Source: an uncultured Clostridia bacterium
GTDB lineage: Bacteria; Bacillota; Clostridia; Monoglobales; Monoglobaceae
Assembly: GCA_945878965.1 (NCBI GenBank)
Contig: CAMCUJ010000024.1
Span: 1 to 11,076 of the forward strand
Direction: 5' to 3'
DNA length: 11,076 nt
The notes below the pieces were generated by a model that ran no database searches, was not told where the DNA came from, and saw nothing but the letters and a program-made list of their open reading frames with translations. Shown here one piece after another: positions 1 to 6,540 of the stretch (the stretch's first letter is position 1; the number at the start of each line of letters is the position of its first letter). The position numbers and the translations under genes were made by a program.

Positions 1-86
1 AGTCACCGTATGCCGCCATATCTAAGGCTGTCCAAAAATCTGTTGTATCTGTATAAGAGCTGTCTGAAATATTTTCAAGAAGTGTA
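1..86. repeat. Direct repeat copy 1 (start of second toroid domain)
   Basis: These 86 nt match 970-1052 except for a 3-nt insertion (one extra Ser codon, near 56-58) and one substitution (Glu for Lys codon). On the minus strand this is the start of the second toroid domain, directly after the Ser/Gly linker. The match runs off the window, so the true repeat is longer. Confidence 0.95.
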
Positions 87-1906
87 GACGATGAACTTCC
101 TCCTCCGCTGCCTGCTCCTCCGCCTGAACCGCTTCCCGAGCTGCTGCCCTGATTATTGTTTCCCGAAGAGCTTTGGACAACGGTTGAATAGATGTTGTAT
201 GGCTTTTTGCCGCCGTCTGAAAAGTTCTTGCCGGAAACTAAGGCTCGGAATGCCTGTTCTGTTGCCATAGCATTTAAATATTCATCAGTCGAAAGATATT
301 TAAAACCGCTTAAATCATCTGTTCTATAACTCAAAAGTGCATTTTCAAGGTTTGATGAACCCTTTATAAAGCGTGAATCGCTTAACGGGTCAATTCCAAG
401 CGAATGAAGTGCTATAACAACCATTGCATCTGTGTTTGCATTTCCGTATGAAGCATTTTCACCCTGTAAATTTGAAAGTCCGTCAATTATTGTATCAACA
501 CTGCTTTTTATATCATTATAAAGTGTTTCGTCTATACCGACATCAGCAGCGCTTTCTGCAAGATAATATTTTGCAAATGCGTTAACAGCCATAGCTGATG
601 AGTCTATATCGTTGTAGTCAACACCACCCCATGAATAGCCGTAAAGACCGTTTGCAGCTCTTGAGTCAAGCATATTTTTAAGAAGTGCCGCTCTGTCAAG
701 TGAGCCTGTCACATTATAATTATTTGAATCATAAGCGTAAAGTGCAACTATTGAATTTGTTACATATCCGAGTGAATTTACATCAAGCTGTGAAATTCTG
801 TCTGCAAGATTTACTGTTCCTTTACTGTCTGTCTGAATTTTTTCAGCGTTTAAGCCTATGGAGTTTGCCGCAAGAACTGCTTTTGAAAGCTCGCTTATTG
901 AAGCGTCCTCTTTTTCAGCGGTTTCCTTAATAAGCTTTTCAATTTCACTCTTTTGTGTAAGCTTATCCGAGTCACCGTATGCCGCCATATCTAAGGCTGT
1001 CCAAAAATCTGTTGTATCTGTATAGCTGTCTGAAATATTTTTAAGAAGTGTATCTTTAGTTTCAGAAGTATACGCATTATTATCCGAAGCTTTTTTCACT
1101 TTAATTATAGGTGATGAAATAAACACACCGTTTTCAGTATCACTTTTTGCGGATATATAGTAATAATCGGAATCTGCAAGCGGAACTTTTGCAGCTCCGT
1201 TCTCATCGGTTTTAATTCCGCTGTCCTCAAAATTTACGCCGTCACGGCTGATTGTAAGCTCTATTCCCTCTATCGGCTCATTAACTATACTTTCCTCAGG
1301 ATATGCTCCAAAGAAAGACATAAAACCGCTAAGCTTTAAAGTAACACTCTCGCAGTCTTTGCTTTCTTCGTTAAGCATAGCATAAAGGTCTGACCAATAG
1401 CTTCTATCTCCGTAGAAGAAGAAAGAAATTCTGTCGCCGTCGGATAAATAAGCCTGATCTGCCGTATATGCAGTATATGAACCGTAGGATTCATTATAAA
1501 CTCCGTCATTTGGAGTTCTGTCATTTACCATAAAGCCAAATGGTGCCGAACTGTCCGCAAATACTTTGTTTATCCAGCCGCCCGATATATCAAGGTAATT
1601 TTTCGCAGTATCTTTAGTAAATTCGTCACCGAGTACCGCCTTATGAACTGCTATAAGTGCGTCAAATACACTTATTTCATCGCTTGTGGTTTCTGTGTAA
1701 CCGTACTCGCCTGAAACTCCGCTTTCAAGGCTGAGATTTTCGTTATAGTAGATTATGCTTCCGTCTGAGTTGTCGGAAAATGTAATGCTTACATTAATTC
1801 CGGAGCCTGCTGTGCTATTTTCAGCCGCAAAGCACGGAGCGGATATGCTCATAAGCATTGTAAAGGTTAATAAAATTCCGAATATTCTTTTAAAATTCTG
1901 TTTCAT
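1..1906 (-). CDS. Secreted DUF4430 + alpha/alpha-toroid (prenyltransferase-like) protein, B12-riboswitch controlled, 3' end outside window
   Basis: The frame is open from ATG at 1904-1906 to the left edge: 635 codons are visible and there is no stop in the window. AGGA at 1917-1920 is a plausible RBS. Residues 1-27 form a signal peptide (basic start, hydrophobic core, APCFA then AE). Residues about 38-175 look like DUF4430, the transcobalamin C-terminal-like beta domain, with the usual GGWINKVF, FMVNDR and LSDGDRISFFF stretches. Residues about 175-265 look like an Ig-like or CNA-B-like linker domain. Residues about 285-575 carry squalene-cyclase/prenyltransferase-type repeats (GLYGYSWGG then DIDSSAMAVNAFA; NTDAMVVIALHSLGIDP; LNAMATEQAFRAL). 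A Ser/Gly-rich linker (about 577-606) is followed by the start of a second toroid copy. No cyclase-type catalytic Asp motif was seen, so a binding role is more likely than an enzymatic one. The cobalamin riboswitch upstream suggests extracellular corrinoid capture (inference). A surface adhesin is the alternative. Confidence 0.85.
   Translation of the reverse strand, partial: MKQNFKRIFGILLTFTMLMSISAPCFAAENSTAGSGINVSITFSDNSDGSIIYYNENLSLESGVSGEYGYTETTSDEISVFDALIAVHKAVLGDEFTKDTAKNYLDISGGWINKVFADSSAPFGFMVNDRTPNDGVYNESYGSYTAYTADQAYLSDGDRISFFFYGDRSYWSDLYAMLNEESKDCESVTLKLSGFMSFFGAYPEESIVNEPIEGIELTISRDGVNFEDSGIKTDENGAAKVPLADSDYYYISAKSDTENGVFISSPIIKVKKASDNNAYTSETKDTLLKNISDSYTDTTDFWTALDMAAYGDSDKLTQKSEIEKLIKETAEKEDASISELSKAVLAANSIGLNAEKIQTDSKGTVNLADRISQLDVNSLGYVTNSIVALYAYDSNNYNVTGSLDRAALLKNMLDSRAANGLYGYSWGGVDYNDIDSSAMAVNAFAKYYLAESAADVGIDETLYNDIKSSVDTIIDGLSNLQGENASYGNANTDAMVVIALHSLGIDPLSDSRFIKGSSNLENALLSYRTDDLSGFKYLSTDEYLNAMATEQAFRALVSGKNFSDGGKKPYNIYSTVVQSSSGNNNQGSSSGSGSGGGAGSGGGSSSSTLLENISDSSYTDTTDFWTALDMAAYGD
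970..1052. repeat. Direct repeat copy 2 (start of first toroid domain)
   Basis: Partner of 1-86, about 970 nt away. It encodes residues about 285-312, including TDTTDFWTALDMAAYGDS. Such high nucleotide identity, synonymous sites included, points to a recent in-frame domain duplication rather than two old domains. Confidence 0.95.
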
Positions 1907-1974
1907 TTGTCTGTTGTCCTTTCTTTTGTTATTGAATTTTAAGATTAATTAAATTTAAGCGGCATATCCCCCCT

Positions 1975-2010
1975 ATTAAAATAAAAAATTCATCTTTTCA
2001 CAAAGATGAA
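1975..2010 (-). terminator. Intrinsic terminator in the B12-riboswitch leader
   Basis: On the minus strand TTCATCTTT (2010-2002) pairs perfectly with AAAGATGAA (1997-1989) around a 4-nt loop, followed by TTTTTTATTTT. It lies after the cobalamin aptamer and about 70 nt before the ATG at 1906. It is best read as the expression platform: transcription stops here when cobalamin is bound (inference from how this riboswitch class usually works). Confidence 0.8.
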
Positions 2011-2072
2011 CATACAAACAAAAGGGTATGAAAAAACTTCTATAGTGAAGAAAATTCCAATAACCTGACGAA

Positions 2073-2106
2073 TGTACACTTCAAGTCCCTGTGAAGTATT
2101 TGTACA
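2073..2106 (-). promoter_or_regulatory. Riboswitch P13-like hairpin with kissing-loop candidate
   Basis: On the minus strand ACTTCA (2097-2092) pairs with TGAAGT (2083-2078), extended by TGTAC (2106-2102) with GTACA (2077-2073). The 8-nt loop CAGGGACT contains GGACT (2088-2084). This is complementary to AGTCC (2214-2210), in the position of aptamer loop L5. An L5-L13 kissing interaction is the known ligand-dependent switch of cobalamin riboswitches. Confidence 0.65.
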
Positions 2107-2110
2107 AAAG

Positions 2111-2258
2111 AATGAGGCAGGTCTTTCGACTTAGACTTAAAGCGGCAAGCCTCGCCTTCCCGAAACTTTTCAGTGACATTATGAGGCTTCCTCAGTCATC
2201 ACGGCAGCAGGACTGTCTGAGATTTTCACTCAGTTCCCTATTACAGCGGTTAAAACTT
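2111..2258 (-). promoter_or_regulatory. Cobalamin (B12) riboswitch aptamer
   Basis: Reading the minus strand, the class landmarks come in order. TAGGGAACTGAGTGAAAATC (2240-2221) is the GGGAA..GGTG.AA.TC block. CAGTCCTGCTGCCGT (2215-2201) is the P5/L5 block. TGTCACTG (2178-2171) corresponds to GCCACTG. GGGAAGGC follows at 2161-2154. The B12 box runs from AAGTC (2138-2134) to AAAGACCTGCC (2126-2116). It sits between a strong promoter and the secreted DUF4430/toroid gene. Cobalamin, probably the adenosyl form, should turn that gene off. The outer edges (P1) are approximate. Confidence 0.95.
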
Positions 2259-2311
2259 TTAAAAAGCCTTAATCGCTCACCGTCATTCTTAAATATTAAA
2301 TTACAAGATAT

Positions 2312-2340
2312 ATAATAGCATTTTATTAACGTCCTGTCAA
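2312..2340 (-). promoter_or_regulatory. SigA-type promoter of the B12-regulated gene
   Basis: On the minus strand, TTGACA (2340-2335), a 17-nt spacer, then TATTAT (2317-2312). Transcription should start near 2305, about 45 nt before the aptamer, giving a leader of about 400 nt to the ATG at 1906. Confidence 0.88.
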
Positions 2341-2470
2341 GTACGGCAGCGTCCGATTTTCCTTGCCGAGCTATCATCCTCAAATGATGCCTTATTGAAT
2401 CTGCAATCAAATGAGCAATAATCATTATTATCTATAAACATAAAAATAACGTAACAGCAAAAATCTGCAC
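2341..2470. other. Intergenic stretch without a recognised gene
   Basis: No ORF with a usable RBS is seen between the riboswitch promoter and the hairpin at 2471. Many clostridia carry spo0A just after spoIVB; nothing like it is present here. Confidence 0.6.
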
Positions 2471-2489
2471 GGGCGAACAAAGTTCGCCC
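2471..2489. repeat. Perfect GC-rich hairpin, possible dispersed repeat or spoIVB terminator
   Basis: GGGCGAAC (2471-2478), AAA, GTTCGCCC (2482-2489): an 8-bp perfect stem, GC-rich in AT-rich surroundings. It starts 25 nt past the spoIVB stop. On the minus strand a T5 run comes only 6 nt after the stem, so it is a poor canonical terminator. The flanking TGCAC and CCTACA resemble small hairpin repeats scattered in clostridial genomes (memory-based, not checked). Confidence 0.55.
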
Positions 2490-2513
2490 CTACAAATCTC
2501 GCTGTCACGCAAA

Positions 2514-3590
2514 TTACGAATTATTGTCAAGCATAACTTCTGCAAAAATTCCGTAACCACGGGTTGGGTCGTTTACAAATACATGGGTCACTGCCCCTGC
2601 AAAACAGTTGTTCTGAATAATCGGACTTCCGCTCATTCCCTGAACAATTCCGCCGGTTTTCTGAATAAGACGTTCATCACAGATTTTAATAATCATTCCC
2701 TTAGAGCTATCCTCACTGTTTGCGAAAAGCTTTTGAATTTCTATATCGAATAATTCGGCATTTTCGCCCTCTACATTACAGAGAATTTGTGCTTTTCCGG
2801 TTTTAACCTCTGTTTTATTAAGCAAAGGTATTGCCTCACCGCATTTCTTTAACACCTCTTTATTTGTCACAGTTCCGAAAAGTCCAAAGCGATTATTTTC
2901 AGATATTTCTCCGTATGTGCCGGTATTTTCCGAAAAAATTCCGGTAAGCTCTCCCGGAGCTCCTTTTTCTCCTCTTTTAATACCCGCTATCTCAGCCTTA
3001 AGAATATTTCCGCTCTCAACATCAATTATATCTCCTGTTGAAGAATCGGTTATTCCGTGTCCCAATGCTCCGAAGCTTTGATTTTCAGGATTATAATAGG
3101 TTATTGTTCCTATGCCGGATGCTGCATCCTTTACCCATGCACCTATTTTATATCCACTCTCACCCTGTGCCTTTACGGGTGTTATCTGTGATGTTAAAAC
3201 AGTGTTATCACGCTCTATACTGCAGCTTATTGTCTGATTTTTGGTTTGGTTTAATATTTCATTCATTTCTGATACTGTGCCCGTCTTTTTTCCGTCAAGA
3301 GATTTTATTATATCTCCGCATTTAATTCCCGCATTTTGTGACGGCGAAGAATAATTATTGTTTTCGTCAAGAATTTCACAGGTTCCGACTACCATTACTC
3401 CGTCTATATTCATTGTAACTCCTATACTTTTACCGATCGGTATGAGTTTTTCTCCCGAATCGTTAAATACAGGCTGCAATTCTTCTGTTTCATATGACAG
3501 AGTTTGTCTTTCGACTCCGATAAGCGGATTTAAAATTCCGCAGAATGCCGTTATTAATATTACAGAAAGGGTGAGCTTTTTGTTTCCCAA
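2514..3590 (-). CDS. spoIVB: SpoIVB peptidase (family S55), sporulation signalling protease
   Basis: SpoIVB is made in the forespore, crosses the inner forespore membrane and cleaves SpoIVFA. This releases SpoIVFB to process pro-SigK in the mother cell. Numbering from the upstream GTG at 3597-3599: residues 9-29 are a single membrane or signal segment, about 60-140 a PDZ domain, and about 150-355 the S55 protease domain. The triad is visible: His181 in GALGHG, Asp308 in KICDER, Ser323 in GMSGSP. The Asp-Ser spacing of 15 equals that of B. subtilis (D363/S378). I place the start at TTG 3588-3590 (358 residues), because AAGGGAG at 3599-3605 is 8 nt from it but overlaps the GTG. No confident SigG promoter was found. 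spo0A, the usual downstream partner, is absent; a B12 riboswitch unit follows instead. Confidence 0.95.
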   Translation of the reverse strand: MGNKKLTLSVILITAFCGILNPLIGVERQTLSYETEELQPVFNDSGEKLIPIGKSIGVTMNIDGVMVVGTCEILDENNNYSSPSQNAGIKCGDIIKSLDGKKTGTVSEMNEILNQTKNQTISCSIERDNTVLTSQITPVKAQGESGYKIGAWVKDAASGIGTITYYNPENQSFGALGHGITDSSTGDIIDVESGNILKAEIAGIKRGEKGAPGELTGIFSENTGTYGEISENNRFGLFGTVTNKEVLKKCGEAIPLLNKTEVKTGKAQILCNVEGENAELFDIEIQKLFANSEDSSKGMIIKICDERLIQKTGGIVQGMSGSPIIQNNCFAGAVTHVFVNDPTRGYGIFAEVMLDNNS

Positions 3591-3598
3591 CTTTTTCA

Positions 3599-3605
3599 CT
3601 CCCTT
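3599..3605 (-). promoter_or_regulatory. RBS that decides the spoIVB start
   Basis: On the minus strand AAGGGAG occupies 3605-3599 and its last G is the first base of the in-frame GTG. That leaves no spacing for the GTG but an ideal 8 nt for the TTG at 3590-3588. Confidence 0.65.
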
Positions 3606-3697
3606 TTGAAATTTTAAAAATTTCAGATTTATTATTCACGGACTCAAATAAATTAATTCTGCAAAGATATTTCTTATAATGGTGTTTTAAACTGTTG

Positions 3698-3731
3698 CTT
3701 AAATAAAAACCCTGCCGAAAAGTCGACAGGG
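3698..3731 (-). terminator. Intrinsic terminator of the Asn/Gln-rich small gene
   Basis: On the minus strand CCCTG (3731-3727) plus CGA (3725-3723) pair with TCG (3718-3716) and CAGGG (3714-3710), with one mismatch and an AAAG-type loop. TTTTTATTT follows. It lies 22 nt after the stop at 3753 and separates this small gene from spoIVB. Confidence 0.85.
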
Positions 3732-3752
3732 TAAAATAAAAAGCAACTTTGA

Positions 3753-3866
3753 TTACTGATTGTTGTTATCCTTTTTATTCTGATTATTGTTTTTATTGTT
3801 GTTTTTGTTCTGGTTCTGGTTTTGATTCTGATTGTTATTATTGTTGTTCTGATTTTCTCTTGCCAT
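3753..3866 (-). CDS. 37-residue Asn/Gln-rich small protein, possibly spore-associated
   Basis: The gene runs from ATG (3864-3866) to TAA (3753-3755). AGGAG at 3876-3880 lies 9 nt before the start, and a good terminator follows at 3698-3731, so this is a complete single-gene unit. After MARE the protein is almost only Asn and Gln with a few Lys: 21 Asn and 7 Gln in 37 residues. It has no membrane segment, Cys or recognisable domain. I know no named family for it. It is transcribed divergently from an Asn/Met-rich coat-like gene and lies next to spoIVB, so a role in spore outer layers or spore-core packing is a reasonable guess, not a finding. Low-complexity AAC/AAT/CAG drift could also create such an ORF, but the RBS and terminator argue that it is real. 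Confidence 0.72.
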   Translation of the reverse strand: MARENQNNNNNNQNQNQNQNKNNNKNNNQNKKDNNNQ

Positions 3867-4058
3867 AAAAAAACACTCCTAAAAAAAATTAAAATTTATT
3901 TTGCAATAATATTATTGTCATAAATAAAATTTTTATTCAAAATTATTTAAATAAGTTTCAAAAAATTTTTTATTGCATATTTTATAAGAAAGACAGTTTG
4001 CGTTGAATTAATATACATATGTAAATTTAACGCTCTGATTTAATTGGAGGTGTAAAAA
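3867..4058. other. Divergent intergenic region between two Asn-rich genes
   Basis: Very AT-rich. It holds a perfect 14-bp palindrome CAATAATATTATTG (3904-3917), CATATTTTA (3976-3984), which fits the loose CATAnnnTA -10 of mother-cell sigma factors, and TACATATGTA (4014-4023). No convincing -35 boxes were seen, so promoters are not called. Confidence 0.4.
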
Positions 4059-4946
4059 TTGAAGTTTTATATGTCAAACAACAATAACCGAAATATGAAT
4101 CCGTCGGTTTCATCATCAATTCAGGATAATGCAGCACTTGATTCTTCAAATGATGAAATTAATGAACTTATGCCTCATAAGCATTTAAAAAGACAGGATA
4201 TGTCCTCAGATTCAAATGCTGTGAATATGACGGCTGAAAATTTACGGGCTGAAGAATCGGAAAAAAATATGAATAATACTGATAACGATGCAGAAATGCA
4301 AAGAGAAAGCAGAAAAAGAAGTTATCCTAATCCTGCTTGGCCGTCAATGCAGCCTGTGGTCGTAATGCCGCCCGGTTCAAATACTGCATCGCTTGGACTT
4401 CCGGATGCTGCGATTTACAGAAATCGTTTAAGCGTTGACACCGGAAATAATAACAGTTCGTTAAATCAAATGAACACTATGAACAGAATGTTAAATAATA
4501 TGAATGACACAAGTAATATGGACTTTAAAGAATACCGACGAAACAAAAATCTTATAGACAGCACAATGAACGATTACGTAAGTATGGGTATGGACGGTAT
4601 GAGAAGAAATGCTGTGAATAACAACGGAAACAGTATGAATACTATGAATATGATGCCGTCTGTGAGGAACAGAAATATGCCAAACTATAAGGTAAGTGAT
4701 ATGGTAAGAATACGTCCGTCATATATGGAGGATATGACGATGACAGAATATATGATGGGCAGAATAGGTGAATATATTAAGGTTGATTTATGCTGCGGAG
4801 GAGTCGGAAGCTCAAAGGTTGGAGTTTTACGTGAGATTGGCGATGATTTTATAGTTCTTGAGGACGCCGAAAGCGGAAATTATATGGTTTGCAGCCTTAA
4901 GAGTATTCAGCTTATATATGTATATGATGACGGAGATAATGAATAA
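4059..4946 (+). CDS. Asn/Met-rich protein with GerQ-like C-terminal domain, putative spore coat protein
   Basis: The start is TTG at 4059: GGAGG (4046-4050) is 8 nt upstream, whereas the in-frame ATG at 4071 is 20 nt away. The product has 295 residues. Residues 1-90 are polar and rich in Asn, Ser and charge. Residues about 90-120 are Pro-rich (NPAWPSMQPV). Residues 130-210 repeat Met-Asn motifs (NTMNRMLNNMND; NSMNTMNMM). Residues about 230-290 form a compact beta-rich domain (RIGEYIKVDLC, KVGVLREIGDDFIVLEDAESG, SLKSIQLIYVYD). This resembles the GerQ-type domain of clostridial coat proteins: a sheet with a 'gives/does not give' ligand-free hydrophobic pattern and no catalytic residues. There is no signal peptide, which fits assembly from the mother-cell cytosol. 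The Cys pair at 245-246 could cross-link. The coat role rests on composition, domain resemblance and the neighbour spoIVB. A terminator follows at 4984. Confidence 0.78.
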   Translation: MKFYMSNNNNRNMNPSVSSSIQDNAALDSSNDEINELMPHKHLKRQDMSSDSNAVNMTAENLRAEESEKNMNNTDNDAEMQRESRKRSYPNPAWPSMQPVVVMPPGSNTASLGLPDAAIYRNRLSVDTGNNNSSLNQMNTMNRMLNNMNDTSNMDFKEYRRNKNLIDSTMNDYVSMGMDGMRRNAVNNNGNSMNTMNMMPSVRNRNMPNYKVSDMVRIRPSYMEDMTMTEYMMGRIGEYIKVDLCCGGVGSSKVGVLREIGDDFIVLEDAESGNYMVCSLKSIQLIYVYDDGDNE

Positions 4947-4983
4947 AAAGGAGAATATAGAAAAATTACAGCTTAATTCATTT

Positions 4984-5029
4984 AATTCCGCAGGGGAAAT
5001 ATTTATTCCTCGGCGGAATTTTATTTTTA
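4984..5029 (+). terminator. Intrinsic terminator after the coat-like gene
   Basis: AATTCCGC (4984-4991) pairs with GCGGAATT (5013-5020); an inner GGAA/TTCC pairing shortens the loop. TTATTTTTAA follows. It lies 37 nt after the stop at 4946. Confidence 0.8.
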
Positions 5030-5049
5030 ATAAATTTATTAAAATTCTA

Positions 5050-5084
5050 CAAAGCATCCGGATATTATTTATCCAAATGCTTTG
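5050..5084. terminator. Second hairpin between convergent genes, possibly bidirectional
   Basis: CAAAGCAT (5050-5057) pairs with ATGCTTTG (5077-5084), and GGATA (5060-5064) with TATCC (5070-5074), around a CC/AA internal loop. Neither flank has a clean T run, but it sits 3 nt past the end of the ATPase pseudogene and faces the coat-like gene, so it probably separates the two. Confidence 0.55.
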
Positions 5085-5087
5085 TAT

Positions 5088-6281
5088 TTATTGTTTATTT
5101 AATTCTTCACACCAATCTTTATATTCATCAGACCTTTGTATAAAACCACTAAACTTCGTTACTGTAAAATCTAATTCAGAATATCTGACAGGATATATAA
5201 TACCTTTATTTATCAATTGTGCTCTGGTTGGTGAAATAGTTTTTACTTTCTTTTTTAACTGTTTTGCTATATTAGAAATTGTACATGGCAATTCGTCACA
5301 TTTAACCATTGCAAATATAAATTTTTTATCTCCATCTGAACATCTTTCATACCTAACTTTGAAAAAGCCGGTATCAAGAGTATCAAAAAATAATTTAATA
5401 ATATTATTTATATCGGCAACTTCTATAATATTTTTATTTGTTTCTTTATATACAATTTGACATAATTGCTGAATAAAAAACGGATAACCTTTTGTAATAT
5501 CTATTATTTCATTCATTGCTTTATCTGTATAAGATATTCCAAATTTCTTTGCAGGTTCTTCAATAGCTTTTCGAGATTGTTCTTCTGTTAATGAACTGAT
5601 TTCTTTATATAAAAATAATCTTTCCGAATATGATTTTTCATCAGACAGCATTTTGTATATTTTAGGTAATCCGGCACCTATAATCATTACCGGATATCCC
5701 AATTGATTAGTACGATGCAATGCAGCAATTAAAGAGCCTAATTCTGATTGTTTCATATATTGAATCTCATCGATAAAAAAACATATTGGAGTTTCTGTTT
5801 TATACTCATTTTCTCCAATAGTTGTAAATAATTCTCTTAATCTTTGTGTCAGATTATTAGATTTATAAAATTATATTTCTTCCATTTATAAAGAAAATGT
5901 ATAATCATTTGGATCAAATGAAACAACTAATGATTTTATAGCATCCAATGGCTTTTTTATTAAATCCTTAAACCTCTCTTTAGTACTCACCTTTCTTAAA
6001 AAAGCTTGTGAACAAGTAGCAATCTGAGAAATAAAGTCATTTCGTTCTTCCACTTCAATGTATTTGCAAAATATATCTTTATCCTCTGCTATCTTTTGCA
6101 GCTTGTTAATAAGAACCGTTTTTCCAACACCTCTTAATCCGCTGAAAATAACAGATTGTGTTGGAATATTCATTGTTAATGCAATGAACATTTGTTCAAT
6201 ATTATTTATATCCTCATCACGTCCGGCTAAGTAAGTTGGCATTAGTCCTGCTCCGGGTCTATATGGATTTACCTTAAACAT
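5088..6281 (-). pseudogene. AAA-type (archaeal-like/AAA_16) ATPase, broken by two in-frame stops
   Basis: One reading frame of 398 codons holds a whole ATPase from ATG (6279-6281) to TAA (5088-5090), interrupted by TAA at 5886-5888 and TAA at 5871-5873. No frameshift is needed. The first part starts MFKVNPYRPGAG, then LAGRDEDI, and has the Walker A motif GLRGVGKT. After the stops the frame continues FYKSNNLTQ, Walker B CFFIDEIQYM, the sensor-like MIIGAGLP, and a winged-helix-like C-terminus (FIFAMVKCDELPCTISNIAKQL). Walker A and Walker B are thus on separate fragments, and neither should work alone. The promoter (6302-6330) and a GGGGGTGG RBS are still intact, so decay looks recent. The family belongs to cytosolic ATPases often found with defence or mobile genes; the substrate is unknown. 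The gene is more AT-rich than its neighbours, which fits transfer. A sequencing error at both sites is possible but unlikely. Confidence 0.85.
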
Positions 6282-6301
6282 ATCACACCACCCCCAATCA
6301 T

Positions 6302-6330
6302 ATTATTACACATATTTACGTCTTTGTCAA
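6302..6330 (-). promoter_or_regulatory. SigA-type promoter of the ATPase pseudogene
   Basis: On the minus strand TTGACA (6330-6325), then TAATAA (6308-6303) after 16 nt, or AATAAT (6307-6302) after 17 nt. The RBS and ATG (6281) follow at once, so the leader is only about 15 nt. Confidence 0.8.
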
Positions 6331-6348
6331 TAGGTTTACGTTCTTTTG
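6315..6348. repeat. Direct repeat spanning the -35 box, operator candidate
   Basis: TTTACGTCTTTG (6315-6326) and TTTACGTTCTTTTG (6335-6348) start exactly 20 bp apart, about two helical turns. One copy overlaps the spacer and the edge of the -35 box (6325-6330); the other lies just upstream of it. Such placement fits a repressor or activator site, but no regulator gene is in the window. Confidence 0.5.
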
Positions 6349-6540
6349 CGTTGAAAAAATACTATACTTCGATAGATTTAATACAATTTGATTATCATTA
6401 TTTTAGTTTTAAGTCATTTTTAAATCCAAAATTCGGTGATAATTAACAGTTTGAAAACTGCTCAGAAATTCAGTATTTAATCTCTGTTTACACATTAAGT
6501 CAAAAGTATGAAATTTGCTGAAAAATTTATTAAAATTCTA
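6349..6540. other. Divergent intergenic region, no gene seen
   Basis: AT-rich. It contains only a small hairpin, CAGTTT-GA-AAACTG (6447-6460), and no ORF with an RBS. It separates the ATPase promoter from the murT promoter. Confidence 0.5.

Noticed and set aside
2192-2425. 77-codon minus-strand frame across the B12 riboswitch and its promoter
   Set aside because: It overlaps a consensus promoter and the aptamer, which explain the sequence better; no good RBS.
3607-3625. Inverted repeat TGAAATTTT/AAAATTTCA before spoIVB
   Set aside because: 1-nt spacer and AT-only core; as RNA it would be weak and no function is apparent.
3601-3700. SigG promoter for spoIVB
   Set aside because: CATTATA and TGAATA elements exist but never at the right spacing to each other.
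3904-3917. 14-bp palindrome CAATAATATTATTG as an operator
   Set aside because: Pure A/T core in very AT-rich DNA; no partner site or regulator, so chance is likely.
4858-5460. 200-codon plus-strand frame
   Set aside because: Shadow of the coat-like gene's end and of the ATPase pseudogene; it crosses two terminators.
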